DNA of 58,016 bases from positions 1-58,016 of the forward strand of contig DITC01000076.1 in NCBI GenBank assembly GCA_002422685.1, given 5' to 3'. The translations under genes and the position numbers were made by a program. The notes below the pieces were generated by a model, which did not search any database, was not told the origin of the DNA, and worked only from the letters and a program-made list of their open reading frames with translations. Positions within the stretch are counted from its first letter, which is position 1, and each line of letters opens with the position of its first letter. Shown here in pieces: positions 46,901 to 55,240 of this stretch. This DNA comes from Thauera sp. UBA6194 (lineage in GTDB: Bacteria; Pseudomonadota; Gammaproteobacteria; Burkholderiales; Rhodocyclaceae).

Positions 46901-48301
46901 TCAGGGCGGCGTCTGGCCGTCGCCACGAAAATGCTCGGGCGTGAGGCCATGGCGCTGCAGCAGGCGGTAGAACTCGGTGCGATTGCGCTCGGCCAGACGT
47001 GCGGCGTCAGAGACATTGCCAGCCGTCAGCTTCAGTAGCTGGATCAGGTAGTTGTGCTCGAAGCGACGCTTGGCCTCGGCGTAGCCGAGCGCCTCCATCG
47101 GCTTGACGCGCAGCGCGCGCTCGACCAGCGCGCGTGGGATCAGCGGGGTGGTGGCGAGCGCGCACACCTGCTCGACCACGTTCTGCAGCTGGCGCACATT
47201 GCCCGGCCAGGCGGCGGTGGCGAGCGCCTCGAGCGCGTCCGGAGCAAAGCCGGAGAGACGCTTGCCGTATTTTTGCGCCAGCCCGCGCAGAAAATACTCG
47301 GCCAGCAGCGCGATGTCCTCGCGCCGCGCGCTCAGCGCGGGCAGCTCCAGGCTGACCACGTTGATGCGGTAGTAGAGGTCCTCGCGGAAGTGTCCCTCGG
47401 CGAGCGCGGCATCGAGATCGCGGTGCGTGGCCGACAGCACGCGCAGATCGACCGGTTCGGCGCGGGTCGCCCCGACCGGCCGCACCGCGCGCTCTTGCAG
47501 CACGCGCAGCAGCTTCACCTGCAGGGCCGGCGGCATGTCGCCGATTTCGTCGAGGAAAAGCGTGCCGCCATGCGCCGCCTGGATCAGGCCGGTGTGGGCT
47601 TGGGTGGCGCCGGTGAACGCGCCGCGCACATGGCCGAAGAGTTCGGACTCGAGCAGGGGTTCCGGAATGGCGCCGCAGTTGATCGCGACGAAGGGGGCGG
47701 CTGCGCGCGGGCTGGCGAGATGAATCGCGCGTGCGAGGACCTCCTTGCCAGTGCCGCTGGCGCCACGGATGAGCACGCTCGCGTCGGAGGCCGCGACCAG
47801 ACGCGCTTCGTCGAGCAGGGCGTGCATGCGTGTGCTGCGGCTGATGATGCCCGCGCGCCAGGTGTCGCTGCCCGGCGTGGCGCCCGGGTCGGCCGGTGCG
47901 CTGTGCTGCAGGATCTGCTCGATGCGATGCAGCAATGCCTTGCTGTCGAAGGGCTTGGTCAGGTAGCCGGCGACCCCGCGCGAGGTCGCTTCCACCGCGT
48001 CCGGGATGCTGCCGTGCGCGGTGAGCAGGATGACCGGCAAGGCCGGGTGCTGGGCGCGGATCTCTTCGAACAGCGTGAGGCCGTCGTCGTCGGGCAGGCG
48101 CACGTCGCTCAGCACGAGGTCGAAGTGCTCGATGCCCAGGCGCGTGCGCGCCTCGGCTGCGCTCTCGGCCGTGACCACGCGGTAGCCGCTCGCGCACAGC
48201 CGCATGGTCAGCAGGCGCAGCAGGTCGGCGTCGTCGTCGATGAGCAGAATGCCGGCGCGCGACGGGTGTGCGGTGTGCGCGCGCGGGCTTGCAGCGCTCA
48301 C
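46901..48301 (-). CDS. glrR: Sigma-54-dependent response regulator GlrR (QseF)
   Basis: 466 aa. The receiver domain has the phospho-acceptor Asp66 (LVLSDVRLP). The AAA+ domain has Walker A GASGTGKE (180-187), the sigma-54 contact loop GAFTGA (227-232) and Walker B GTLFLDEIGD (about 246-255). The C-terminal helix-turn-helix, TAGNVSDAARLAERNRTEFY, is very close to E. coli GlrR, so DNA-site preference should be conserved (inference). GTG start overlaps the qseG stop in GTGA. The obvious local target is the bactofilin promoter. Confidence 0.93.
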   Translation of the reverse strand: MSAASPRAHTAHPSRAGILLIDDDADLLRLLTMRLCASGYRVVTAESAAEARTRLGIEHFDLVLSDVRLPDDDGLTLFEEIRAQHPALPVILLTAHGSIPDAVEATSRGVAGYLTKPFDSKALLHRIEQILQHSAPADPGATPGSDTWRAGIISRSTRMHALLDEARLVAASDASVLIRGASGTGKEVLARAIHLASPRAAAPFVAINCGAIPEPLLESELFGHVRGAFTGATQAHTGLIQAAHGGTLFLDEIGDMPPALQVKLLRVLQERAVRPVGATRAEPVDLRVLSATHRDLDAALAEGHFREDLYYRINVVSLELPALSARREDIALLAEYFLRGLAQKYGKRLSGFAPDALEALATAAWPGNVRQLQNVVEQVCALATTPLIPRALVERALRVKPMEALGYAEAKRRFEHNYLIQLLKLTAGNVSDAARLAERNRTEFYRLLQRHGLTPEHFRGDGQTPP

Positions 48302-48843
48302 GGGCGGCGCTCCGGCGCAGGGGGGGTGGCGAGCCTGCGCTCGATGTCGGTCAGGGCGTCGAGCTTGCGCTGCAGCTCGGCGTTGTCACGCTGCAGTTGC
48401 TCGAGCGTCTGCGTCTGCGCGCTGCGCCGGGCGAAGCTGGCTTCGAGTTCGCGCAGTTCGCGCAGCTCGCGCGCGAGGCGCTCGTTTTCGGCGGAAAGGC
48501 GCTGGCGTTCGCGGATCTGCTCGAGCAGGGCGCGCGCATAAGGGTGATGCGCGCGCGCTTCGGTGCGCTCGTCGGCGAGCAGGTTCTCCAGGCTGCGGCG
48601 GGCGCGCGTGAGCTGCGCCTGCCCGGGCTGGGCCGCCTGCACCGCCGCATGCAGGCGTTGCTGGGCCGACTCGTGCGCGGCGGGGTCGGCGCGCTCGGTC
48701 GTGATCCCCGTTGTGTCCTGCGTCCAGTCGGGAAGATGCGCGCAGCCGGTCATGCCCAGCACCAAGGTGGCGAGGGTGATGGCGCCGAGCAGGCGCGTGG
48801 TGCGCAGGGTGTCGTCGATGGGGCGGGAGGAGGCGTCAGGCAT
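48298..48843 (-). CDS. qseG: QseG-like outer-membrane lipoprotein
   Basis: 181 aa. The signal peptide ends in a lipobox-like LGMTGC with Cys34 as lipidation site. The remainder is a long charged coiled coil (about residues 60-170). In enterobacteria QseG stimulates GlrK from the outer membrane. The ATG at 48843 overlaps the end of glrK by 8 nt, and the stop overlaps glrR, so the three genes are translationally coupled. Sequence conservation in this family is low; the call rests mainly on operon position plus lipobox. Confidence 0.8.
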   Translation of the reverse strand: MPDASSRPIDDTLRTTRLLGAITLATLVLGMTGCAHLPDWTQDTTGITTERADPAAHESAQQRLHAAVQAAQPGQAQLTRARRSLENLLADERTEARAHHPYARALLEQIRERQRLSAENERLARELRELRELEASFARRSAQTQTLEQLQRDNAELQRKLDALTDIERRLATPPAPERRP

Positions 48844-50344
48844 GTGGCAATTCGATCCGGAAGTGCGCGCCGTAGGCATTCGGTAGCGCGCGTACCTTGC
48901 CCCGGTGCGCGGCGATGAATTCGCGCACGATCGCGAGCCCGATACCGTTGCCCTGACCCGGTCCGGTCAGGTTGTGGCGGCCCTGATAGAAGGGCTCGAA
49001 AACGCGCTCGAGCTCGTCGGGGGCAATGCCGGGGCCTTCGTCGAGAAAGTCGATCAGCACGCGGTCGCCGTCGCTGCCTGCGAGCAGCTCGATGCGGCCG
49101 CCGGTCGGGCTGAAGGCGATGGCGTTGGCGAGCAGGTTGGCGAAGGCGATGCGCAGCTTGTCGGCGTCGGCACGCACGATGGGGGCGTCGCCCGAGATGT
49201 GGATGCTCGCCTCGCGACTGTCCGCGAGCAGGCGGTGTTCGGTGACGACCTCGCGCAGCAGGGGCAGCAGCGCGGTGTCCCTGAGCTCGAGCCGGCGTGA
49301 GTCGAACTGGCTCGCGTTGTACTTGAGGAGCTGTTCGATGCGCGACTGCAGGACCTGGGCGCTGTGCTCGAGGATGCCGGCCACTTCGCGCTGGTGGCTG
49401 TCGAGTTCGCCGAGCACGCCTTCGGAGAGCAGCGAGATGCCTTCGCGCAGCGAGGCCAGCGGCGTCTTGAGCTCGTGCGAGACGTGGCGCAGCACACGGT
49501 TGCGGTTGGCTTCGAGCTCGGCCAGGCGCAGGCGCAGCCAGTCGAGTCGCTCGCCGAGCTGGCGCAGGTCGGCTGGTCCGCTGATGTGGATGGGCTGGCT
49601 GAGTTGACTCTCGCCGATCGTGGCGATGGCCTGCTCGATGCGCCCGAGAGGTCGCAGCAGCCACCACGCGCTCGCTGCCGCAAGCATGGCCGCCAGCACG
49701 AGGGCGACGGCGATCCGGGTGATGACGCGCGTGCGCTCGGCCTCGAGCGCGCCGATGAGCGCAGCGTTGCGGGTGGCGAGGTGCGCACGCAGTTTGGTGT
49801 CGATTTCGGCCGCGAGTGCAGAGAGCCTGGCGAGATCGGCGTCCAGGGTCGAGCCGGCTTCGGCCTGCGCCCACGAGCGCTGGTCCGCCCCGGACGCTGG
49901 GGCGATGAGGGGATCGGGGCCCGCGGCTGCCGGGGCGGCCGGCCGGAGCGCGGTCTCGTCGGCGTTGCGCCCTGCTTGCGTCAAGGCGCCACGGATGCGG
50001 GTCGCGGTCTCGCGCCAGGCATGGGCCGGCGTGGCGACGCTGAGGTCGCCGCTGTCCAGGGTGGCGAGCGCGGTGTAGGCGTCGTCGAGCGCGCTGTCGA
50101 AGCGCTGCAGCAGGGCCTCGTCCCCGAGGATCAGGTGCTGGCGGGCGGCGCGTTCGAGATCCACGCTGCGCTCGCCGATCCGGCCCGCGGCAGCGCTGAG
50201 CGAGAGCGCGGCCTGGTTTTCATCCTGGATCGTGCGTGCCAGGGCCTCGACGCCGAACCAGCCGCTCATCGCGACCGTGGTCAGGGTGCCGGCGACGATC
50301 AGGAAAACGAGCAGCAATGTGACGCGAAAGGACGGACGTGGCAT
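48836..50344 (-). CDS. glrK: Sensor histidine kinase GlrK (QseE)
   Basis: 502 aa. Membrane helices at about residues 8-28 and 208-230 flank a large helical periplasmic sensor domain. A HAMP linker leads to the HisKA domain with His290 (RHVSHELKTPL), then the HATPase N box (FANLLANAIAFS) and G boxes (DEGPGIAPDE, GNGIGLAIV). It is the first gene of glrK-qseG-glrR. In E. coli this kinase responds to envelope stress signals and phosphorylates GlrR. Confidence 0.92.
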   Translation of the reverse strand: MPRPSFRVTLLLVFLIVAGTLTTVAMSGWFGVEALARTIQDENQAALSLSAAAGRIGERSVDLERAARQHLILGDEALLQRFDSALDDAYTALATLDSGDLSVATPAHAWRETATRIRGALTQAGRNADETALRPAAPAAAGPDPLIAPASGADQRSWAQAEAGSTLDADLARLSALAAEIDTKLRAHLATRNAALIGALEAERTRVITRIAVALVLAAMLAAASAWWLLRPLGRIEQAIATIGESQLSQPIHISGPADLRQLGERLDWLRLRLAELEANRNRVLRHVSHELKTPLASLREGISLLSEGVLGELDSHQREVAGILEHSAQVLQSRIEQLLKYNASQFDSRRLELRDTALLPLLREVVTEHRLLADSREASIHISGDAPIVRADADKLRIAFANLLANAIAFSPTGGRIELLAGSDGDRVLIDFLDEGPGIAPDELERVFEPFYQGRHNLTGPGQGNGIGLAIVREFIAAHRGKVRALPNAYGAHFRIELPHA

Positions 50345-50516
50345 GAATGCTGCTTGCAGACGAATTGAAGACGCTTCGACGCTCGGGAGCGCTTCCCCGC
50401 GCGCGCAGGGCTCGGGGCGGGCGCGCGTCGGGCGCGGAATCAGCTCGCGAGTTTATGCCATGTTGCTGCAGAGCGTCTCATGGGCAAATGCAAGACAAAG
50501 TAAGCGGCACGCATGG

Positions 50517-50534
50517 CGTCGCTTCTTCACGACA
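50517..50534. promoter_or_regulatory. GlrR-like binding site 1
   Basis: CGTC-N10-GACA differs at one base from the TGTC-N10-GACA consensus known for enterobacterial GlrR. The flanks extend the symmetry to CGTCG-N8-CGACA. Its centre is about 185 bp upstream of the inferred sigma-54 transcription start. Confidence 0.6.
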
Positions 50535-50581
50535 AGAAAAAATCTTCTCGATCAGAGTCTTGCGTGGGGAGTCTGAAAACC

Positions 50582-50599
50582 TGTCGGGCTGCGACGACA
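50582..50599. promoter_or_regulatory. GlrR-like binding site 2 (perfect consensus)
   Basis: TGTC-N10-GACA matches the GlrR consensus exactly. It lies inside a larger perfect inverted repeat CTGTCG-N8-CGACAG (50581-50600). Its centre is about 120 bp upstream of the inferred sigma-54 start and 65 bp from site 1, about six helical turns, as expected for an upstream activating sequence bound by a hexameric activator. Confidence 0.75.
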
Positions 50600-50684
50600 G
50601 TTCTATGGATGCGTTGCGGTGTGCGCCCGGGGCGATGCCGGGCGCGAGATTGCAGGGCATTGATAAACAGGGGCTTTCGATGTC

Positions 50685-50700
50685 TGGCACGCGCTTTGCT
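50685..50700 (+). promoter_or_regulatory. Sigma-54 promoter of the bactofilin gene
   Basis: TGGCACGCGCTTTGCT fits the -24/-12 consensus TGGCACG-N4-TTGCW at every defined position, with exact GG-N10-GC spacing (50686-50687 and 50698-50699). Transcription would begin near 50711, leaving a leader of about 43 nt before the bactofilin ATG. The gap 50345-50753 holds this promoter and the two GlrR-like sites; I see no protein gene in it. Confidence 0.9.
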
Positions 50701-50753
50701 GAAGCCTGCCTGGCTTGCAGTGTCAGGACTGCGCCCCGACTGAAGGAGAAAAC

Positions 50754-51389
50754 ATGTTCAACAAGCCCAATCTTTTCCACAAGACCACCGAAAACCCCGC
50801 GAGCCGCGGCAATGTCCGTTCCACGGCTGGTACTACGACCAGCGCAGCGACGACCGGCGCAGCGACGACGAGCACGTTGAAAACGATGGCCGAGACACAG
50901 GCCGCCAGCGCGGCTGCGAGCTCTGCTGCTGCGACGGCCGATGTGTCGTCCGTGGGGAGCGCGGACGGCGGCGCCGAGCATGGGGACGGCAAGGGGGGTG
51001 AGAGCCGCCTCATCGTCGGGCCCGACGTCAAGCTCAAGGGCGCGGAAATTCTCGACTGCGACACGCTCGTGGTCGAGGGACGGGTCGAGGCGACGATGGA
51101 CAGCCGTGTGTTGCGCATCGCCGAGAAGGGCGCCTACAAGGGCACGGTCGGCATCGATATCGCCGAGATCCATGGCCACTTCGAGGGCGAGCTGACGGCG
51201 CGCGAGCAGTTGCTGATCCACGCCACCGGCCGCGTCAGCGGCAAGATCCGCTATGGGAAGATCCTCATCGAGGAAGGCGGCGAGCTGTCCGGCGACGTGC
51301 AGTCGCTGGGTTCGGCGGGCAAAGAAGGACTGCGCGCAGTCGAGACGAAGTCCGCGGAATCGCGCCCGCTCGCTGCAGTGGCGGGCTGA
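50754..51389 (+). CDS. Bactofilin (polymer-forming cytoskeletal protein)
   Basis: 211 aa. The bactofilin beta-helix domain lies at about residues 84-183, starting RLIVGPDVKLKGAEI and with the repeats LVVEGRVEATMDS, GTVGIDIAEIHGHFEGELTA and ATGRVSGKIRYGKI. A long Ala/Thr/Ser-rich disordered N-terminus (about 10-80) is unusual in length. Bactofilins form nucleotide-independent filaments that position cell-wall enzymes. AAGGAG is five bases from the ATG. Transcription from a sigma-54 promoter, opposite the glrK operon, and convergence with a lytic transglycosylase gene suggest an envelope-stress role. Confidence 0.9.
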   Translation: MFNKPNLFHKTTENPASRGNVRSTAGTTTSAATTGAATTSTLKTMAETQAASAAASSAAATADVSSVGSADGGAEHGDGKGGESRLIVGPDVKLKGAEILDCDTLVVEGRVEATMDSRVLRIAEKGAYKGTVGIDIAEIHGHFEGELTAREQLLIHATGRVSGKIRYGKILIEEGGELSGDVQSLGSAGKEGLRAVETKSAESRPLAAVAG

Positions 51390-51404
51390 GGCGACAGGCG
51401 GGCG

Positions 51405-52076
51405 TCAGCGCAAGGCGGCGCCCGCGCCCGTGCCGGCCGGGGTCACGCTGGCGACTGCAGCGAGCCGCTGTGGCGTCCAGCTCCAGTGTTTCTCCCAGGC
51501 CGTGCGCACCAGGTTCGGGTAGTGCGCCTTGCCCAGGCTGCCGTTGTAGCGGCCGAGCGCACGGAAGAGGTTGCCCTTCTCGATGTCGAGATAGTGGCGC
51601 AGGATGTTGCAGCCGTAGCGCAGGTTGGTGCGCATGTGAAAGAGGTTGTCGTCCGTGCGGCCGATGACCTTGATCCAGAACGGCATCACCTGCATGTAGC
51701 CGCGCGCGCCGGCTGACGAGATCGCGTACTTGCGGAAGTTGCTCTCGACCTGGATCAGGCCGAGCACCATCTGCGGGTCCAGCCCGGCGCGGGTGGCTTC
51801 GTAGTGGATGGTGGTGAGCAGCTCCGTGCGATAGACCTCATCGGGGATCCGCCTGGCGAGTCGTCGCGACATCTCGGCGAGCCACTGTGCGCGCTCGCTG
51901 GCGTCCGCGATCGGCAGCATCGGCGCCGCCGCGTCGCTGACCGCAGCGTGCAGCGCCGCGCGCACGCTGGCCGCCATCGGCTCGTACTGCTGCGCGCCCG
52001 CGTGCGCGCCTCCCGCCACGAGCACGAGGGCGCAGGCGGCGGCGAGGTGGCGGAGCGGGGCGGACAGGGTGTGCAT
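51405..52076 (-). CDS. Lytic transglycosylase (SLT domain)
   Basis: 223 aa with a signal peptide (about residues 1-26, ending AHA). The SLT/goose-lysozyme-like domain has catalytic Glu112 in GLIQVESNFRKYAIS, followed by GARGYMQVMPFW and the motif RYNGS. It cleaves peptidoglycan glycan strands. It is convergent with the bactofilin gene (15-nt gap), a pairing that fits the role of bactofilins in guiding wall hydrolases. It lies 71 nt downstream of proS on the same strand. Confidence 0.92.
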   Translation of the reverse strand: MHTLSAPLRHLAAACALVLVAGGAHAGAQQYEPMAASVRAALHAAVSDAAAPMLPIADASERAQWLAEMSRRLARRIPDEVYRTELLTTIHYEATRAGLDPQMVLGLIQVESNFRKYAISSAGARGYMQVMPFWIKVIGRTDDNLFHMRTNLRYGCNILRHYLDIEKGNLFRALGRYNGSLGKAHYPNLVRTAWEKHWSWTPQRLAAVASVTPAGTGAGAALR

Positions 52077-52147
52077 GGCGATGGTCGGCTCGGTGGAGGA
52101 CGGTTGGCGTGGGCGGGGTTGGCGTTGCCGCGCTTCGGGCGCGCAGG

Positions 52148-53896
52148 TCAGCCCTGTTTCAGTTGGTCGAGGAGGTGGCCGAAGACGTCGCCAACGGGCA
52201 GCTTGGCGGTCTCGGCGTCGCGCCGGCCCTGGTATTCCACCAGGCCTTCCTTGAGTCCGCGATCGCCGATGGTGACGCGGTGCGGCACGCCGATCAGCTC
52301 CCAGTCGGCGAACATCACGCCCGGACGCTCGTCGCGATCGTCGAGGATGGCATCCACACCGGCGGCGACGAGCGCGTCGTAGAGCTTCTGCGCCTCGTCG
52401 CGCACGGCCTCGGACTTGCCCCAGCCCACCGGGCAGATCACCACTTCAAAAGGCGCGATCGCGCGCGGCCAGATGATGCCGCGGGCGTCGTGGTTCTGCT
52501 CGATCGCCGCGCCCAGGATGCGCGTGACGCCGATGCCGTAGCAGCCCATCTCGAAGTGCTTGGGTTTGCCGTCCTCGTCGAGGAAGGTGGCGTTCATCGC
52601 CTTGGAGTACTTGTTCCCCAGATAGAACACGTGGCCGACCTCGATGCCGCGCTGGATGGCGAGCACGCCGCGACCGTCCGGGCTGGGGTCGCCCTCGACG
52701 ACGTTGCGGATGTCGGCCACCAGGTCGGGCTCGGGCAGGTCGCGGCCCCAGTTGACGCCGGTGAAGTGGTAGTCCTCGTCGTTGGCGCCGCAGATGAAGT
52801 CGGCCATGTGCGCGACGCTGCGGTCGGCGATGACCTTGACCGGCTTCAGCAGCCCGATCGGGCCGAGGTAGCCCGGCTTGCAGCCGAAGTGCTCGAGGAT
52901 CTCGGCCTCGGTGGCGAAGCGAAAGCCCGCCTTGAGACCTTCGAGCTTGCTCGCCTTGACCTCGTTCAACGCATGATCGCCGCGCAGCAGCAGCAGCCAC
53001 ACGGTGACGCCGGCCGGGTTGCCCTTGTCGTCGACGTCGTCGGTGGCGAGCACCAGCGACTTGAGGCTGGCGGTGAGCGGCGCGCCGAGGAACTCGGCGA
53101 CGTCCTTGCACGTGGCCTTGCCCGGGGTCGAGGTCTTTTCCAGCGCCTTCTCGGGCGCGGCGCGGCGGGCGAGCACCGACACGGCTTCGGCCAGCTCCAT
53201 GTTCGCGGCGTAGTCCGAGTCGGGACAGTAGACGATGGCATCCTCGCCGGTGTCGGCGATGACCTGGAATTCGTGCGAGCGATCGCCGCCGATGGCGCCG
53301 GTGTCGGCCGCCACCGCGCGGTATTCGAGGCCGAGGCGGTCGAAGATGCGCTTGTAGGCGGCGAACATGATGTCGTAGCTGCGCCCGGCGGCCTCTTCGC
53401 TGCGGTCGAAGGAGTAAGCGTCCTTCATGGTGAACTCGCGCCCGCGCATGACGCCGAAGCGCGGCCGACGCTCGTCGCGGAACTTGGTCTGGATCTGGTA
53501 GAAGTTCTTCGGCAGCTGGCGGTAGCTCTTGAGCTCCTGGCGCGCGATGTCGGTGACGACCTCTTCGGACGTGGGCTGCAGGGCAAAGTCGCGCTCGTGG
53601 CGGTCCTTCAGGCGCAGCATCTCCGCGCCCATCTTGTCCCAGCGCCCGGTCTCCTGCCACAGCTCGGCAGGCTGGATCATGGGCATGATCAGTTCCATCG
53701 CACCGGCGCGGTTCATCTCCTCGCGGATGATGTTCTCGACCTTGCGGATCGCGCGCAGCGCCATCGGCATGTAGCTGTAGATGCCGGCGGCGGTCTTGCG
53801 GATCATGCCGGCGCGCAGCATCAGCTTCTGGCTGACGACTTCGGCGTCCGACGGGGCTTCCTTGAGGGTGAAGAGATGGAACTGGCTGGCGCGCAT
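52148..53896 (-). CDS. proS: Prolyl-tRNA synthetase
   Basis: 582 aa from MRASQFHLF, the usual proteobacterial start; an in-frame TTG five codons upstream is possible. Class II synthetase of the bacterial type: motif 2 region FRDERRPRFGVMRGREFTMKD, an inserted editing domain (about residues 225-400) that clears Ala-tRNA-Pro, and motif 3 with GCYGIGVTRILGA. The anticodon-binding domain is C-terminal. A long open frame on the other strand is a GC artefact. Confidence 0.97.
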   Translation of the reverse strand: MRASQFHLFTLKEAPSDAEVVSQKLMLRAGMIRKTAAGIYSYMPMALRAIRKVENIIREEMNRAGAMELIMPMIQPAELWQETGRWDKMGAEMLRLKDRHERDFALQPTSEEVVTDIARQELKSYRQLPKNFYQIQTKFRDERRPRFGVMRGREFTMKDAYSFDRSEEAAGRSYDIMFAAYKRIFDRLGLEYRAVAADTGAIGGDRSHEFQVIADTGEDAIVYCPDSDYAANMELAEAVSVLARRAAPEKALEKTSTPGKATCKDVAEFLGAPLTASLKSLVLATDDVDDKGNPAGVTVWLLLLRGDHALNEVKASKLEGLKAGFRFATEAEILEHFGCKPGYLGPIGLLKPVKVIADRSVAHMADFICGANDEDYHFTGVNWGRDLPEPDLVADIRNVVEGDPSPDGRGVLAIQRGIEVGHVFYLGNKYSKAMNATFLDEDGKPKHFEMGCYGIGVTRILGAAIEQNHDARGIIWPRAIAPFEVVICPVGWGKSEAVRDEAQKLYDALVAAGVDAILDDRDERPGVMFADWELIGVPHRVTIGDRGLKEGLVEYQGRRDAETAKLPVGDVFGHLLDQLKQG

Positions 53897-54065
53897 GGGT
53901 GTCTTGAGCAATGAGGCGTTTGGAAGCGCGGAATTCTAGCGCATGGCACCGGCCTGCAACGCGCCGCGCACCCGGAGCTTAGTGGATGCCCCCGGGTGGC
54001 GCGCTTTCAATGGATGCGCAAGTGTGAAAAAATCGCCGTCAATCAACCGAATTTGAAGGTTTGTC

Positions 54066-54653
54066 ATGCTTGACCGTGAAGGCTTTCGCCCGAACGTCGG
54101 CATCATTCTGGTCAATGCGCGCAATGAGGTGTTCTGGGGCAAGCGCATCCGCGAACATTCCTGGCAGTTCCCGCAAGGTGGTATCAAGCACGGAGAGTCG
54201 CCCGAGCAAGCCATGTACCGGGAGCTGTTCGAGGAAGTGGGCTTGCGTCCGGAGCACGTCAAGATACTCGGCCGCACACGCGGCTGGCTGCGCTACGAGG
54301 TGCCCAAGCACTGGATACGGCGCGAGTGGCGCAACACTTACCGCGGGCAGAAACAGATCTGGTTTCTGCTGCGGCTGGTGGGGCGCGACTCGGACGTCAG
54401 CCTGCGCGCGAGCACACACCCGGAATTCGATGCCTGGCGTTGGAGCAACTACTGGGTGCCGCTCGAGGCGGTGATCGAGTTCAAGCGTCAGGTGTACCAG
54501 CTGGCGCTGATCGAGCTTGCGCGCATCCTGTTTCGTCCGCGCGGGTTCGAGTTGCCCGAGGCTTATGTGTTGCCCGAGTCCGGCGCGTCGCAGGAGCCGG
54601 TGCGTGTCGTGCTGGGTCAGCGGGGGCGGCAGGGCTCCCTTCACAAAGCCTAG
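54066..54653 (+). CDS. rppH: RNA pyrophosphohydrolase
   Basis: 195 aa. RppH removes pyrophosphate from mRNA 5' ends and so triggers RNase E decay. The Nudix box GGIKHGESPEQAMYRELFEE continuing to VGL lies at residues 38-60. The start MLDREGFRPNVGIILVN is diagnostic. Divergent from proS with a 169-nt gap in which no clear promoter consensus was seen. Confidence 0.96.
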   Translation: MLDREGFRPNVGIILVNARNEVFWGKRIREHSWQFPQGGIKHGESPEQAMYRELFEEVGLRPEHVKILGRTRGWLRYEVPKHWIRREWRNTYRGQKQIWFLLRLVGRDSDVSLRASTHPEFDAWRWSNYWVPLEAVIEFKRQVYQLALIELARILFRPRGFELPEAYVLPESGASQEPVRVVLGQRGRQGSLHKA

Positions 54654-54715
54654 ACATTTCGGTGCGCGCGGCCATGTCCTGCGTGTCGAGCTTGCGGAGA
54701 TCTGTGCTCTTGAAG

Positions 54716-55240
54716 ATGCGAATTTTTCGGGCCTGCCGTGCCGGCCTGGTGGTGTGTGCCGGGCTGTCTTTCCCGGCGATGGCGGGCTTGCTCATCGAGG
54801 CCGATCCCGACTGGAAGGAGGGCGAGGTCCGGATGCCGCCGGCGCCGACCGAGTCGAATCTGCGCTCGTTCGATGTCGGCTCGCCCTCGCCGAACAGCTT
54901 CTTCGTGGACGAGGCCAGTGTCGATGTCGGTGCAGATGGCGTGGTGCGATACACCTTGGTGGTGCGTACGCCCGGCGGCGCCGAGAACGTGACCTTCGAA
55001 GGCATTCGTTGCGCGACCGGCGAACGTCGAATTTACGCGAGCGGGCGCAAGGACGGCAGCTGGACGCCGATGAAGAGCCGTGCCTGGCAGCCCATTGGCG
55101 ACAATGCCTACAATCGCCCGCGCGCCGCGCTGGCATACGACTACTTCTGCGACGGGCCCGCGGGGCCGCGCGACGACGCGCACGCGCTGCAACTCCTGCG
55201 CCAGCGCAAGGATCTCACCCGTTCATTCGGAGTCCGTTAA
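54716..55240 (+). CDS. CNP1-like family protein, secreted
   Basis: 174 aa. A signal peptide (about residues 1-23, ending PAMA) precedes a compact domain with DWKEGEVRMPPAP and a C-terminal FxRP-type YNRPRAALAYDYFCDG segment typical of CNP1-like proteins (named after a Neisseria protein). Function is unknown. Start could also be ATG 54674, in frame, giving a longer leader. The stop and the coq7 start share a base (TAATG), so expression is coupled to ubiquinone synthesis. Confidence 0.8.
   Translation: MRIFRACRAGLVVCAGLSFPAMAGLLIEADPDWKEGEVRMPPAPTESNLRSFDVGSPSPNSFFVDEASVDVGADGVVRYTLVVRTPGGAENVTFEGIRCATGERRIYASGRKDGSWTPMKSRAWQPIGDNAYNRPRAALAYDYFCDGPAGPRDDAHALQLLRQRKDLTRSFGVR

Noticed and set aside
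50478..50497. Possible third GlrR box around CGTC...GACA at 50474-50497
   Set aside because: The half-sites are 14 rather than 10 bases apart.
52109..53914. 601-codon plus-strand frame opposite proS
   Set aside because: Antisense shadow; proS itself is complete and well conserved.
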